Of a DNA stretch of 64,000 nucleotides, positions 23,441 through 35,813 are shown piece by piece. The stretch is from positions 1,922,001-1,986,000 of the forward strand of contig WIUZ02000005.1 of the NCBI GenBank assembly GCA_015956445.1. The letters are read 5' to 3'. A program made the position numbers and the translations under genes. The number at the start of each line of letters is the position of its first letter. Position 1 is the first letter of the stretch. The notes below the pieces were generated by a model that searched no databases, had not been told where the DNA came from, and worked only from the letters and a program-made list of their open reading frames with translations. This DNA comes from Thelephora terrestris. Lineage: Eukaryota > Basidiomycota > Agaricomycetes > Thelephorales > Thelephoraceae.

Positions 23441-24217
23441 TCCATCACCCATCCTCCCTCCAGCGATTCGGGTCCCTTCCCCACCTGCCTGCCCTGTGTC
23501 GCGACGTATCGCGAGCCTCCCTCCTCGACCTGACGCTCCATCGACTCTCGCCAGTCTCCCGCCAGTCTCGCGACCTCCCGCCCGTCTGGACTTCACCAAA
23601 ACTCTCTAAGTCCACATTCCGAGTCCGGCTTCCCCGATCCCGCGTGCCCTCCGATCACTTCCGCCTCTCGACAATGACTCGACCCCTTGTTCGTCGTTGT
23701 TCGGATCCCCCGCATCGGTCCGTCGTCCCGACTCTGGAACACGTGCCTCCCGCTCCTTTGTTGCACGTCGACGCCGCCCCGATCCTCTCGCCGCGTTGCC
23801 CGACTCCCGCCTGTTCCACTTCAGCCATCTTTTGACGTCTTGGTTCGATCATCCATTCTGTAGCTTCGTAGTTTCCCACGATGCCTTCATTCCTCCCTCA
23901 CCCCTTCCCGCCGCCTTGTTCGTTCCTCCCGCGTTCTTGTTCTCTCTATCCGATCCGCTCTTCGCTTTGTATGACCTCCCTACGCCCTTCACGACCTTCA
24001 CGACTCCCGTTCTCTCGCGACGTTCGCTTTGTTCACTTCTCTTTCTCCCTCTTTTCATGTTCTACTTTCGACCTCTCTCTCTACCCACTATATAAGTGTC
24101 AGTAGATAGGCCTGGTTCGAATAACGAAGTGCAGTTCCCCCTTTCCCTCTAAAGTTCAACTCAGCCTTGCGCTGTCTAAAGCCCTCAACACTCTTCGTTC
24201 CTCGCGACCAAGTTCTC

Positions 24218-24396
24218 TTTGAGCGCAGTGCTCGAAGAACCCTCTAGCTTTTCTCTTTCCTCGTCTCGACTTCTCTCGACGTGAAGCGCAGTGCTTCTCG
24301 ACCTTCTCTACTCGTCTCGCGAGCGCAGTGCTCTACTCCAGTCTTGAGCGCAGTGCTCAGCTCTTAGCTCTTCGTGGCGAACGCAGTGTTCACCAC
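24218..24396 (+). promoter_or_regulatory. Row of five covarying stem-loops with loop GCAGT in the LTR transcript
   Basis: Five short hairpins lie downstream of the LTR TATA box: TTTGAGC-GCAGT-GCTCGAA (24218), GAAGC-GCAGT-GCTTC (24283), GAGC-GCAGT-GCTC (24321), TGAGC-GCAGT-GCTCA (24345) and GTGGCGAAC-GCAGT-GTTCACCAC (24374). The stems differ but stay paired while the loop is constant, which points to selected RNA structure. The same row is in the 3' LTR at about 45322-45501. Confidence 0.7.
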
Positions 24397-24899
24397 CTCT
24401 ACTAGTTTCTTCTCGTCTCAGGTATTCGCTCGTTCTCTCGTCTCGCGCTGATAGCTTCCTTCTTAGCCACCTATCCCGCCGCGACCCTCTTCGTCGCGAC
24501 GCTTGTCTATTGAGACTCTATTCTATCGCCACCACCTCCTATTCCCTCCCTACTTCTCCCTACTCCTCCCTACTCCTCCCTACTCCTCTCTACCTCTACC
24601 TGCTTTACCCTACCGACGTCTGCACAACCGGTCACCCACACCCTTCAGCTCCCTCTTCTTGCTACGTGTTCCCACGACTTAGCGAGACTGGGTAGTTCAT
24701 TTTGGAACCCACGCCGGGACCGGTTCAGAACGTCACCTCCTTGTTAGAAGACATCAGTCATTCCCCGAGGACGTGCCACGAGCGCGCGTCATCAGCCTAC
24801 TCGTCCTACCCCAGTTCTTACTCGCGCTCGAGCTCACGAACTCGCGACTCTCTCCCGAGCCAGGGAAGATCTTCTCGTTGCCCAGATAGCTGCTGTTGA

Positions 24900-26700
24900 A
24901 ACTCAGGATATCCTCACCGCCATCGATAACATCATCTCTGCCCGACAAAATTTGCCTGCCGCCACTTCTACTCCCCTCCCGCCTTCCGACTCTGAGGATT
25001 CACCTTTCAGCACCCCCCCTTCGTCTCCGACAGCAGCACACGACTATCTTCCCCCCTCTCCAGTTCTCGAGCCTATCTCGCATCCCACCTCTCCTCTATC
25101 GTCTGTAGCCCCGGATTCTCCTCTCATCTTGACACCAGCCCAGTTATCTCCCACCCTCCCACCCGTGTCACGACCAGAATCCCCCATCCCTCCCCTCGCG
25201 CCAATCGTCCCGCCACCAGTTCCAGCTATGACTACAGTAAACATGCCTATGCCGGGCAACCGCGAGGCCCCCAAATTTTCAGACGATGCAGACTTCTTCG
25301 ACGAGTTCTTTATCGATGTCGCAGAGCTCGCTGCTCGCGCTGGCCTCGCCGATAAGGATGCTATTCGATGGGCTATACGCTACGCAGGCCCAGAGAGTGC
25401 CTCTTGGCGCTACCTCCCTTCCGTTGTCGATGAGGGTAACCCACGCTCAAGCAATTCCAGGCAGAAGTTGCTAAGTGTTACCCACATCTCGGTAGCGACC
25501 GCCGGTACTCTAGAGGCGATATGCAGCGTCTCTTAGAGAGGACCCAGCGTCTCAACGACATGTCTCGCGACGATCTCGGACGATACTTCCGTCGCTTCGT
25601 TACCTACTCCACCTATCTCCTCCGAAGGAATCGTCTCTCCGAGCACGAGCGCAACGGGCTCTATCTCCAGGGCTTCCCTCTCGACGTTCGCCAGTCTATC
25701 AGGCGACGTCTCGCGATTAAGGTCCCCGACACCGTCCCGAGTGAGGGATACGAGTTCGACGACATTCACGAGGCTGCCTTGTTCGTCCTCGCAGACGAGG
25801 CTCAGCCAGCTACTACTACGATCGTAAAGCAAGAGCAGGACACCGTCGGCCAGCTCCTCCAGGCTGTCTCCGACCTCACCCGTGTTTTCACCTCCAATGC
25901 TCATACTCAGCGTCCTCGTACCCCTCCCGCGAATCCTCCCGCTCCTCGCTATCGCCCAGATACTCCTCGTCCCGCTCCGGGAGGAGCTTATCAGAGTACC
26001 CCCCGGTGGAACCCCCAGTCCGCACAACGCCCGGAGCCCTACCAGGCTCCACAGCGTTCAGATCACTACCAGCAGCAGTATCAGCAGAACTGCATGTTTT
26101 GTAGCGAGCCTGACCATTTCGTGCGCGACTGTCCACTAGCTCTCGAGTATATGCGCGACGGCAGAGTCATTCGCAACGACTTCGGGAAGATTGCGCTCCC
26201 AGACGGCCGATTCCCCCCTCGTCATATCCCCGGTAAGAACATGCGCGAGCGTGTTGACAACTGGTGGAACTCAGAAGGCATTCAACGAGAGGCTCCCGCC
26301 CCAGAAGTCGTTTCTACCCACTACCTGGAAACTCTCGACGAATGTATCTTCGAGTTTGACGTCTCTCCTCACGAGTCTTCGTGCAACTTCGCGAACTGTC
26401 CCGATAGCACCGACAACACCGATGAGCAGCTCTCGATGATACAGGCTCAGATCGACTCACTCCGCGAGGCCCAGGTTCTTGCAGTCGAGAAGGGTTCCAA
26501 GAAGGTGCAGTTCGACGGTGTTGAGATCGCCAGGAGAGTCGGCCCTCCTAGGAGAGACGGTCGTCTCCCCACTCCTCCTCCCCCCAAGAGTCCCTCTGTG
26601 AACGTTCCCTCCTCTTCCTCCTCCCAGTTTTCCCCCTCTCGCCCAGTCTCAGCCAGCTCCCGCTCCACTCCCGATCAGGTCTGCTCTTAAGCCATCTCAG
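24900..26700 (+). pseudogene. Gypsy Gag region
   Basis: A proline-rich leader, then a capsid-like helical region (APKFSDDADFFDEFFID onward) and a zinc knuckle CMFCSEPDHFVRDC at about 26090-26135. Typical of Gag of Ty3/Gypsy elements. Part of the broken Gypsy element. Confidence 0.75.
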
Positions 26701-27179
26701 CCCTCGACGTCCCAGCTCTCGACTTCTGAGCCCACTCCTCCTACCCCTAACGTCTTCGGAAGACCTGGAGTTCGCGCTGGAGCTCTCCCTATCCCACGTT
26801 CACAAGGACCCATGCGTCCCGTCTCGATTCCCGCCAAGCCCACTGCCGAGGAACCTAAGTCCCGTTACCAAGCCGCCATCGAGACAGACGTTAACACCTC
26901 CGATATCGCTAATCGGGTGCTCGATGCGAAGGTAACCCTCAGCAGTCGCGAGCTTCTCGCTGTATCTTCCGACGTCCGTCGACATATGAAGGACCTCGTT
27001 ACTTCAAAGAAGGTATCAGCCAACTTAGTGGAAATCGACGACGACGACCTCCCGAACGGTGCTACGACTAGCGGTTCCCTCCCGTCTTCCGTCTACTTCG
27101 ATCTCGTGAAGTACGACCCGGCTTCGTCTGCCGCCGCGGCCTCCCTACCTCTTCGCGTCATTCGTCCCACCTTCGCGCC

Positions 27180-30100
27180 CGGCGTTGAGCCCAAATGCAT
27201 CCTCGACGGTGGAGCACAGATAGTAGTCATGCGAAAAGACATCTGGCAACGCATCAAAGCACCTATCGCAGCAAACAAGGCTATGTCCATGGAGTCTGCT
27301 AACTCCTCTAGGACCACGACTCTAGGACTCATCGAGAATCACCCGGTCAAGCTTGGACCTATCACGATTCACCTCCAGATCCAGGTCGTAGACGACGCTC
27401 CCTTTGAGGTTCTGCTAGGAAGACCCTTCTTTGACGTCGTGAACTGCTCGGAAGTCAGCCGTTCCGGCGGGAACCACGAGATCCACGTCAAAGACCCTAG
27501 CACCGGTACTCCCTACGTCTTCGCGACGGAGCCTCGTCCTAATAGAGCCTCTTGCTGCCCTCCCGAGAAACACGGAAACGCACAGTCCGCAAATTTTCAA
27601 CACTAGACGATTCTGTACCGGCGAAGCATCCCGATACCCATCTTCCCCTTCGCTATCCTCCTCATCCCAGCCCCGCAGAATCGTCTTCCGTCCGTGTTTC
27701 CTCCCGTGGTCTTCCAGGCCATATACCCTCTTTCTCCTCCTTTCCCTCTCACCAGTTTCCCTCTCGTTCCTCGGTAGTTTCCTCTCCTTTTGACTCTTGT
27801 TCCTCTTCCAGTTCTTCCTTGTCTGTAGATTCTTCGCGATCGTCCCACTCTCCTCCAGTTCCTTCCCACTCTGTTTTCACTTTCTCTCGACTGTTTTCTC
27901 CTCCCGGTTCCGTTTCTCCCGCTTCGTTTTCTGTTTCCCCTGAGCATTCCCCTTTTACTTCCGCTTCCGTAGACATAGATTCCGTTTCTCTCCATCCCGT
28001 TTCTGTTGATCATTACGTTTATCCTCCAGATACCCCCTCTCGCCCTCCTCCCGTACCATTCTCGCGCGAGTGTCTCCCCACGAGCACGCAGTCCCCCGAG
28101 AGCCCACTTGTATCCTTTGTCTCCCTTCTCTCCACTTCCCCCTCTCGACGTACTCTCTCCTCTGCTCTCGCTACGCTCCAGGAAACACTCCCGAGCCCGT
28201 CTCCCGGTCCCCTCAACCAGTTCTCGGCTCTAAGCCAATGGTATACCGACCGTCACGCCCAGAGTCTATCCCCTCCCGACGACCCCTACCTTGCCTCAGC
28301 CTTCGCCTATAAGAAGGTAGCCAATAAGACTCGACCCGTCGCGACCACCCTCCCCGAGAACTTCCGGATCACTCGTCGAGACCATCCCGATCCCCTAGCA
28401 GGCATGCCCCCGCTTCCAACTCGTCCTCCCGACTTCGTCCCTACTGGTCGCCTCACCCAAGAACGACGAGACCAGATGGACTTAGGAAGAGATCTCCTTC
28501 TCCCTGAAGAAGTCAAGCTTGCTGAGTGGATCGTCTGCACCCACAATACCGCCTTCGCCTGGACCGACGAAGAGAGAGGTAGCTTTGACCCACAGTATTT
28601 CGCGCCAATTCAGATCCCCCATATCTCGCACACTCCCTGGGTTCATCGACAAGGCCCTATCCCTCGCGGTATTCTGAACGACGTCACGAAGATCATCGAA
28701 GACAAGTGGAGATCTGGCGTCTACGAGCCGTCCTCCTCCTCCTACAATAGTCGCTGGTTCTGCGTCTATAAGAAGGACGGCAAGTCTCTTCGTCTCGTTC
28801 ACTCTCTGGAGCCCCTGAACGCTGTTACCATTCGCAACGCCGCTATGCCTCCCTACACTGACGTAGTGGCCGAGGACTTCGCTGCTAGGTCGATCTACAC
28901 CACGCTAGATCTCTACGTCTCATTCGACCAGCGGCAACTCCATCCCTCCTCTCGCGACATGACAACGTTCAATACTCCTTTAGGTCCCTTTCGTCTTACA
29001 GTCCTCCCGATGGGCTGGACGAATTCTCCTGCTGTTCTCCAAGGCGACATCACGCATATCCTCCGACCCGAGATCCCTCACTGCACTCAGCCCTTCGCTG
29101 ACGACGTCCCGATCAAAGGTCCCCGCACACGATACGAGCTTCCCGACGGTACCTTCGAGACTATCCCCGACAACCCAGGCATTTGACGCTTTGTCTGGGA
29201 GCATTTCGAGTCCGTCCACCGTATCATCCAGCGTGTCAAAGCCTACGGAGCCACGTTTAGCGGCAAGAAAGCTTTCATTGGAGTCCCTCGCGCTGACATT
29301 CTCGGACACATCTGCACCTATGACGGCCGTATCGCGGATTCCTCCCGCATTCGCGCTATCGAAAACTGGCCCGTCCCGACGAATGTCTCCGAAGTACGAG
29401 CTTTCTTAGGCACTTGTGGCGTCCTTCGTATCTTCATCAAGGATTACACCCTCATTGCCCGCCCGCTTATTCAGCTTACTCGCAAGGACGAACCCTTCGC
29501 CATCGGCCCCGAGCACCTCCAAGCCATCGCTACGCTTAAGTCAGCTATCGCGAACTCCCCCGCTCTCAGACCCATCGACTACGACTCCGAGAACCCCGTC
29601 ATTCTCGCCGTTGACTCTTGCATGAATGGCGCCGGCTACATTATCTTCCAGATCGGAGATGATAAGAAGCGCTATCCTAGTCGATTTGGGTCTATCACCT
29701 TCAACGAGCGAGAGTCCCGCTATTCTCAGGCTAAACTGGAGCTCTATGGCCTCTTCCGCGCTCTGAAGCAGACGCAGCTCTACACCATCGGAGTCAAACG
29801 CCTTATCGTCGAGATGGATGCCAAATTCATCAAGGGGATGCTCAATAACCCTACTCTCCATCCTAACGACGCTATCAACCGGTGGATTGCTGCTATTCTC
29901 CTCTTCGACTTCGAGCTCGTACACGTCCCTGCCGAGAAGCATACCGGAGCGGACGGACTCTCCCGACGTCCTCGCGCTTCCGATGACCCCCTTCCCGACG
30001 AAGGTGACGACTTAGAAGACTGGATCGACAGTCAATCTGGTTTCTTTATCGAGGCTACTTCCCCACCTTCTCTCTTCGACTCCGCACCACCTCTCTCCCT

Positions 30101-31348
30101 CGTCTCCTCCCACATAGCCACCGAAGATCCAGACCTCGATCCCGAGTCGTCCCTCTCCTCCTCCTTCCCTCCCGCTGAGAAAGCCGGCGAGATTCCCCGT
30201 TCCGAGAAGGCTCTGCGCCGCGAGGCCAAGCTCTCGAAGATCCGCCACTTTCTCACCACCCTCGAACGTCCGCCAGACCTCTCTGATCAGGAGTATCGAC
30301 AGTTCATCCGACAGGCCTACGATTACTTCATCTTGGACTCCCGCCTGTTCCGGAAACATCGAGACGGTTACTCCCAGCTGGTTCCCCCTCCCGACGCCCG
30401 CTACCCCCTCATCGAGTATGCTCACGACAATCTCGGTCACAAGGGTGTCTTCGCTACGACTAGGAACTTGCTGATTCGCTTCTGGTGGCCCTTCCTCAAC
30501 GAAGACGTTCGATGGTTCGTCAAGACCTGCCGAGAGTGCCAGTTTCGTCAAACTGAGTACTTCTTCATTCCCCCTATGGTCCCCGACGTCCCTTCCCTCT
30601 TCCGCAAAGCCCACATCGACACGTTCCTTATGCCCAAGGTCGGGAACTACCGTTATGTCATCCATGCTCGCTGCGCGATGACTTCATATCCCGAAGGACG
30701 CGCTACCACCTCCGACTCCCACTCCGTTATCGCCGACTTTATCTTCCAGGACATCCTTTGTCGCTGGGGCGCTCTCGACGAGTTAGTCACTGACAACGGT
30801 ACCGCTTACATCGCTGCCCTCGACCTTATCGCTGCTCGCTATGGCATTCGACACATCCGCATCTCTGGCTACAACTCCCGCGCGAATGGCATCATCGAGT
30901 CCAAGCATTTCGACGTTCGCGAAGCCGTGATGAAGACCTGCAAAGGTAACGAGTCTAAGTGGCGTCAAGTTCTCCCTCTCGTGTTCTGGGCCGAGCGTGT
31001 TACCGTCTGCAAGGCTACTGGTTACTCCCCCTACTATATGGTTCACGGTGTTCACCCCCTTCTCCCCTTCGACATTCTCGAGGCTACCTATCTTGCTCCC
31101 ACTCAAGACTTCGGTGTTTCTACCGAGGAACTCATCGCCATCCGGGCTCAACAGCTCGCGAAGCGTCCCGAAGATCTCGCGACGATGCGCCAACTCGTCA
31201 CCCAGTCTAGGATCAAGAACCTTGAACGGTTTGAAAAAGAGCACGCCTCCCGCATCATCGACTTCGACTTCAAGCCTGGAGCTCTCGTCTTAGTCCGCAA
31301 CAACCGTATCGAGGAAGCCCTCAACCGGAAGACCAAGCCTCGCTACAC
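27180..31348 (+). pseudogene. Gypsy Pol: protease, reverse transcriptase, RNase H, integrase
   Basis: Domains in Ty3/Gypsy order. A pepsin-like protease region lies near 27190-27440. Reverse transcriptase is at about 28620-29180, with GPFRLTVLPMGWTNSP and FADDVPI. The connection and RNase H regions (AVDSCMNGAGYIIFQIGDD, YSQAKLELYGLFRALKQT) are at about 29250-29990. The integrase zinc-binding region (CRECQF) is at about 30430-30560, with its catalytic core (AHIDTFLMP, VTDNGTAY, GIIESKHF) at about 30600-31100. The tail is separated from the rest by the insertion at 31349. Broken. Confidence 0.85.
31341..31348. repeat. Left 8-bp target duplication CGCTACAC
   Basis: CGCTACAC here is repeated exactly at 39950-39957, where the Gypsy pol tail resumes. 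An 8-bp duplication is characteristic of hAT (and P) elements. Confidence 0.85.
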
Positions 31349-31437
31349 ACAGGGTTCAGCTATCTTTTCTCCATGGGTCATGGACCATACATCGTGACAA
31401 TTCTCCATGGGTCATGGGCCATGCAACGTTGTACAAC

Positions 31438-32870
31438 ACTATCCTTTCCCCATGCCTCATGGGTTGTACAATGCTATCCTTTCCCCATGGGGCATGGGTT
31501 GTACAACACTATCCAATTCCCATGCCCCATGGGTTGTACAACGCTATCTGTTCCCCATGGGTCACGGGTTGTACAACGCTATCCAATTCCCATGCCCCAT
31601 GGGTTGTACAACGCTATCCATTCTCCATGGGGCATGGGTTGTACAACGCTATCTGATTCCCATGGGGCATGGGTTGTACAACACTATCCGTTCCCCATGG
31701 GTCATGGGTTGTACAACGCTATCCTTTCTCCATGGGGCATGGGTTGTACAACGCTATCCGATTCCCCATGGGTCATGGGTTGTACAACGCTATCCTTTCC
31801 CCATGGGGCATGGGTTGTACAACGCTATCCGATTCCCATGCCCCATGGGTTGTACAACACTATCCCTTCCCCATGCCTCATGGGTTGTACAACGCTATCC
31901 TTTCTCCATGGGGCATGGGTTGTACAACACTATCCCTTCCCCATGCCTCATGGGTTGTACAACGCTATCCTTTCCCCATGGGGCATGGGTTGTACAACGC
32001 TATCCATTCTCCATGGGGCATGGGTTGTACAACACTATCCATTTCCCATGGGTCATGGGTTGTACAACACTATCCAATTCCCATGCCCCATGGGTTGTAC
32101 AACACTATCCATTCTCCATGCCCCATGGGTTGTACAACACTATCCTTTCTCCATGGGGCATGGGTTGTACAACACTATCCGTTCCCCATGGGTCATGGGT
32201 TGTACAACGCTATCCATTCCCCATGGGTCATGGGTTGTACAACACTATCCATTCTCCATGGGGCATGGGTTGTACAACACTATCCGATTCCCATGCCCCA
32301 TGGGTTGTACAATGCTATCCATTTCCCATGCCCCATGGGTTGTACAACACTATCCGTTCCCCATGGGTCATGGGTTGTACAACACTATCCATTCCCCATG
32401 GGGCATGGGTTGTACAACACTATCCAATTCCCATGCCCCATGGGTTGTACAACACTATCCCTTCCCCATGGGTCATGGGTTGTACAACGCTATCCTTTCT
32501 CCATGGGGCATGGGTTGTACAACACTATCCCTTCCCCATGCCTCATGGGTTGTACAACGCTATCCTTTCCCCATGGGGCATGGGTTGTACAACGCTATCC
32601 ATTCTCCATGGGGCATGGGTTGTACAACACTATCCATTTCCCATGGGTCATGGGTTGTACAACACTATCCAATTCCCATGCCCCATGGGTTGTACAACAC
32701 TATCCATTCTCCATGCCCCATGGGTTGTACAACGCTATCCTTTCTCCATGGGGCATGGGTTGTACAACACTATCTATTTTCCATGCCCCATGGGTTGTAC
32801 AATGCTATCCAATTCCCATGCCCCATGGGTTGTACAACAGCATCTTGTGCCCATGGGGCATCAGTTGCAG
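31438..32870 (+). repeat. 35-bp minisatellite array, left arm
   Basis: About 41 units, reading GTTGTACAAC-(G/A)CTATCC-N-CCATG..CATGG. Because 35 is not a multiple of 3, the three frames are cyclic versions of one 35-residue repeat, and none contains a stop. That explains the 400-540-codon open frames here. I do not annotate them as genes. Confidence 0.9.
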
Positions 32871-34375
32871 AATGGTGTTCTTTCTCCATGTCCCATGGAT
32901 TATATCACTATTCCAGGAAAGGAGATACTTTATAAATCAACCATTAGCTGTGTGAATTTGAAAAAATCAGACTCTGTTTGTATGCATGATAGACCATATA
33001 TCAGTTTGTGGCTCTAACCTAATGGAAACTAAACTTAACCTGATAATAGCCACAACCTAATCCTCAATCTAACTTGAGCCAGTGTAAACTTGACCCATGA
33101 ACCTAAGCCTAACCTAATCCTAAACCTGGTCTAATCCCAAATCTACCCCTAACCTGACCTGACCTGACCTAACCTAACCTAACCTTATCTGACCTGAACC
33201 TACACCTAACCTAACCTAACCTAACCTAACCTAACCTAACCTATACCTAAACTAACCTATACCTATACTAACCTATACCTAACCTAACCTGGTATGGGCA
33301 AACCTAACCTACCTATCATGACCTGTTTCAGCCTAATGTCATGTATGCCAGCCAAGACTAACTTCACCCAGTTGCAAACATATGACTTGGGTCACAGGAC
33401 CATAAAGCAAACTGCAGTCCCCTCACTCTGTGCCCAACCATCCGATAAGCCCACGGACGCACATATATATCATCAGCAACCCAGCATCATGCTTATCACC
33501 CATGTTCAACCACAAACCACTCTCACCCTTTGTTCTGTGCCATCTCACAGACAAACCACAACTCAAATTCATCCACCTCCTTGGGCCCACAAGCAAGTGG
33601 ACTACAAACATATGGTTTATAGACTTATAACATATTCCACACAAGGATGAATATGGGTGGGTGAGCTAGAGTTATGGTTAGGCTTTGAGATGGCACAGAA
33701 CAAAGGGTGAGAGTGGTTTGTGGTTGAACATGGGTGATAAGCATGATGCTGGGTTGCTGATGATATATATGTGCGTCTGTGGGCTTATGGGATGGTTGGG
33801 CACAGAGTGAGGGGACTGCAGTTTGCTTTATGGTCCTGTGACCCAAGTCATATGTTTGCAACTGGGTGAAGTTAGTCTTGGCTGGCATACATGACATTAG
33901 GCTGAAACAGGTCATGATAGGTAGGTTAGGTTTGCCCATACCAGGTTAGGTTAGGTATAGGTTAGTATAGGTATAGGTTAGTTTAGGTATAGGTTAGGTT
34001 AGGTTAGGTTAGGTTAGGTTAGGTTAGGTGTAGGTTCAGGTCAGATAAGGTTAGGTTAGGTTAGGTCAGGTCAGGTCAGGTTAGGGGTAGATTTGGGATT
34101 AGACCAGGTTTAGGATTAGGTTAGGCTTAGGTTCATGGGTCAAGTTTACACTGGCTCAAGTTAGATTGAGGATTAGGTTGTGGCTATTATCAGGTTAAGT
34201 TTAGTTTCCATTAGGTTAGAGCCACAAACTGATATATGGTCTATCATGCATACAAACAGAGTCTAATTTTTTCAAATTCACACAGCTAATGGTTGATTTA
34301 TAAAGTATCTCCTTTCCTGGAATAGTGATATAATCCATGGGACATGGAGAAAGGACACCATTCTGCAACTGATGC
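32871..34375. repeat. Palindromic core of the Foldback-like element with TTAGG-type repeats
   Basis: Left half 32871-33547 and right half 33686-34375 are near-identical inverted copies around a 138-bp non-palindromic centre (33548-33685). Each half carries a degenerate pentamer tract, CCTAA on the left (about 33100-33300) and TTAGG on the right (about 33935-34090). It is CpG-poor. Open frames in it are mirror images of each other and look non-coding. Confidence 0.85.
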
Positions 34376-35800
34376 CCCATGGGCATAAGATGCTGTTGTA
34401 CAACCCATGGGGCATGGGAATTGGATAGCATTGTACAACCCATGGGGCATGGAAAATAGATAGTGTTGTACAACCCATGCCCCATGGAGAATGGATAGCA
34501 TTGTACAACCCATGGGGCATGGGAATCAGATAGTGTTGTACAACCCATGACCCATGGGGAACAGATAGCGTTGTACAACCCATGGGGCATGGAGAATGGA
34601 TAGTGTTGTACAACCCATGCCCCATGGGGAAAGGATAGTGTTGTACAACCCATGCCCTATGGGGAACGGATAGCATTGTACAACCCATGGGGCATGGAAA
34701 ATAGATAGTGTTGTACAACCCATGCCCCATGGAGAATGGATAGCATTGTACAACCCATGGGGCATGGGAATCAGATAGTGTTGTACAACCCATGACCCAT
34801 GGGGAACAGATAGCGTTGTACAACCCATGGGGCATGGAGAATGGATAGTGTTGTACAACCCATGCCCCATGGGGAAAGGATAGTGTTGTACAACCCATGC
34901 CCTATGGGGAACGGATAGTGTTGTGCAACCCATGGGGCATGAGAATCGGATAGCATTGTACAACCCATGGGGCATGGGAAATAGATAGTGTTGTACAACC
35001 CATGACCCATGGGAAATGGATAGTGTTGTACAACCCATGCCCCATGGAGAATGGATAGCGTTGTACAACCCATGCCCCATGGAGAATGGATAGTGTTGTA
35101 CAACCCATGACCCATGGGGAAAGGATAGCGTTGTACAACCCATGGGGCATGGGAATCGGATAGCGTTGTACAACCCATGGGGCATGGGAAATGGATAGTG
35201 TTGTACAACCCATGCCCCATGGAGAAAGGATAGCGTTGTACAACCCATGACCCATGGGGAACGGATAGTGTTGTACAACCCATGGGGCATGGGAAATGGA
35301 TAGTGTTGTACAACCCATGGGGCATGAGAATCGGATAGCATTGTACAACCCATGGGGCATGGAAAATAGATAGTGCATCAGAAAAGGTGGCACAAGATTA
35401 TCGAAGTTATGTGAGGTTATTTGAAGTTATTTGAGGTTATTCCTTACCTAACTTTTTGACCTACATCAAATAATCACGAAATAACCGACGAAAAGGTGAA
35501 TAAGGTGAAATAATCGACAAATAATGTCGCTGCCACCTATTCTGATGTGTTGTACAACCCATGACCCATGGGAAATGGATAGAGTTGTACAACCCATGCC
35601 CCATGGAGAATGGATAGTGTTGTACAACCCATGGGGCATGGGCAACGGATACTATTCCATTACCCATGGGTCATGGGTTGTACAATGGTATCTTTTCTCC
35701 ATGGGTCATGGGTTGTACAACGTGTTGTACAACGTTGCATGGCCCATGACCCATGGAGAATTGTCACGATGTATGGTCCATGACCCATGGAGAAAAGATA
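34376..35800 (-). repeat. 35-bp minisatellite array, right arm
   Basis: About 30 units in the opposite orientation to the left arm, interrupted by a 172-bp MITE. It passes into a terminal block (35640-35813) identical in layout to the ends at 1400-1579 and 39781-39949. Confidence 0.9.
35376..35547. mobile_element. 172-bp MITE inside the minisatellite
   Basis: Ends are inverted repeats: CATCAGAAAAGGTGGCA at the left, and CATCAGAATAGGTGGCA when the right end is read in complement. The host unit GATAGTGTTGTACAAC is split with TG present on both sides (35374-35375 and 35548-35549), a 2-bp duplication. AT-rich interior with imperfect GTTATTTGA repeats; no coding capacity. Superfamily uncertain. 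Confidence 0.75.
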
Positions 35801-35813
35801 GCTGAAGGGGCTC
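35801..35813. other. Orphan right end of a second, nested Foldback-like copy
   Basis: GCTGAAGGGGCTC, the outer terminus of the element, occurs here and is followed at once by the middle of another 35-bp unit (CATGGGAA...). No partner left end exists nearby. This fits a copy inserted in the array of another copy, followed by loss of its left half through unequal exchange between arrays. Confidence 0.6.

Larger units (their letters stand above)
22890..24699 (+). repeat. Gypsy 5' LTR (partial), with TATA box
   Basis: Matches the 3' LTR from about 22890/44500 onward. It contains a TATA box (ACTATATAAG, about 24087-24096), a transcribed region with a row of small hairpins, and ends ...GGTAGTTCA at 24699. 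A 501-bp CACTA-like foldback sits inside it. The left boundary is uncertain, because sequence before 22890 does not match the 3' copy. A TGG-starting stretch at 24703 (TGGAACCCACGCCGGGACC) is the likely primer-binding site; the priming tRNA is not identified. Confidence 0.75.

Noticed and set aside
23376-24105. Several Pro/Ser/Phe-rich ORFs
   Set aside because: They lie in the pyrimidine-rich U3 of the Gypsy LTR and lack any domain; the same region in the 3' LTR does not keep the frames.
33130-33290. True interstitial telomere or chromosome end
   Set aside because: The motif is a degenerate 5-mer inside a transposon core and is mirrored on the other side; flanks are not chromosome ends.
33294-33939. 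Protein of about 105-118 residues (MGKPNLPIMTCFSLM...) encoded on both strands
   Set aside because: Both frames are the two halves of one palindrome, include simple-repeat sequence and show no recognisable domain.
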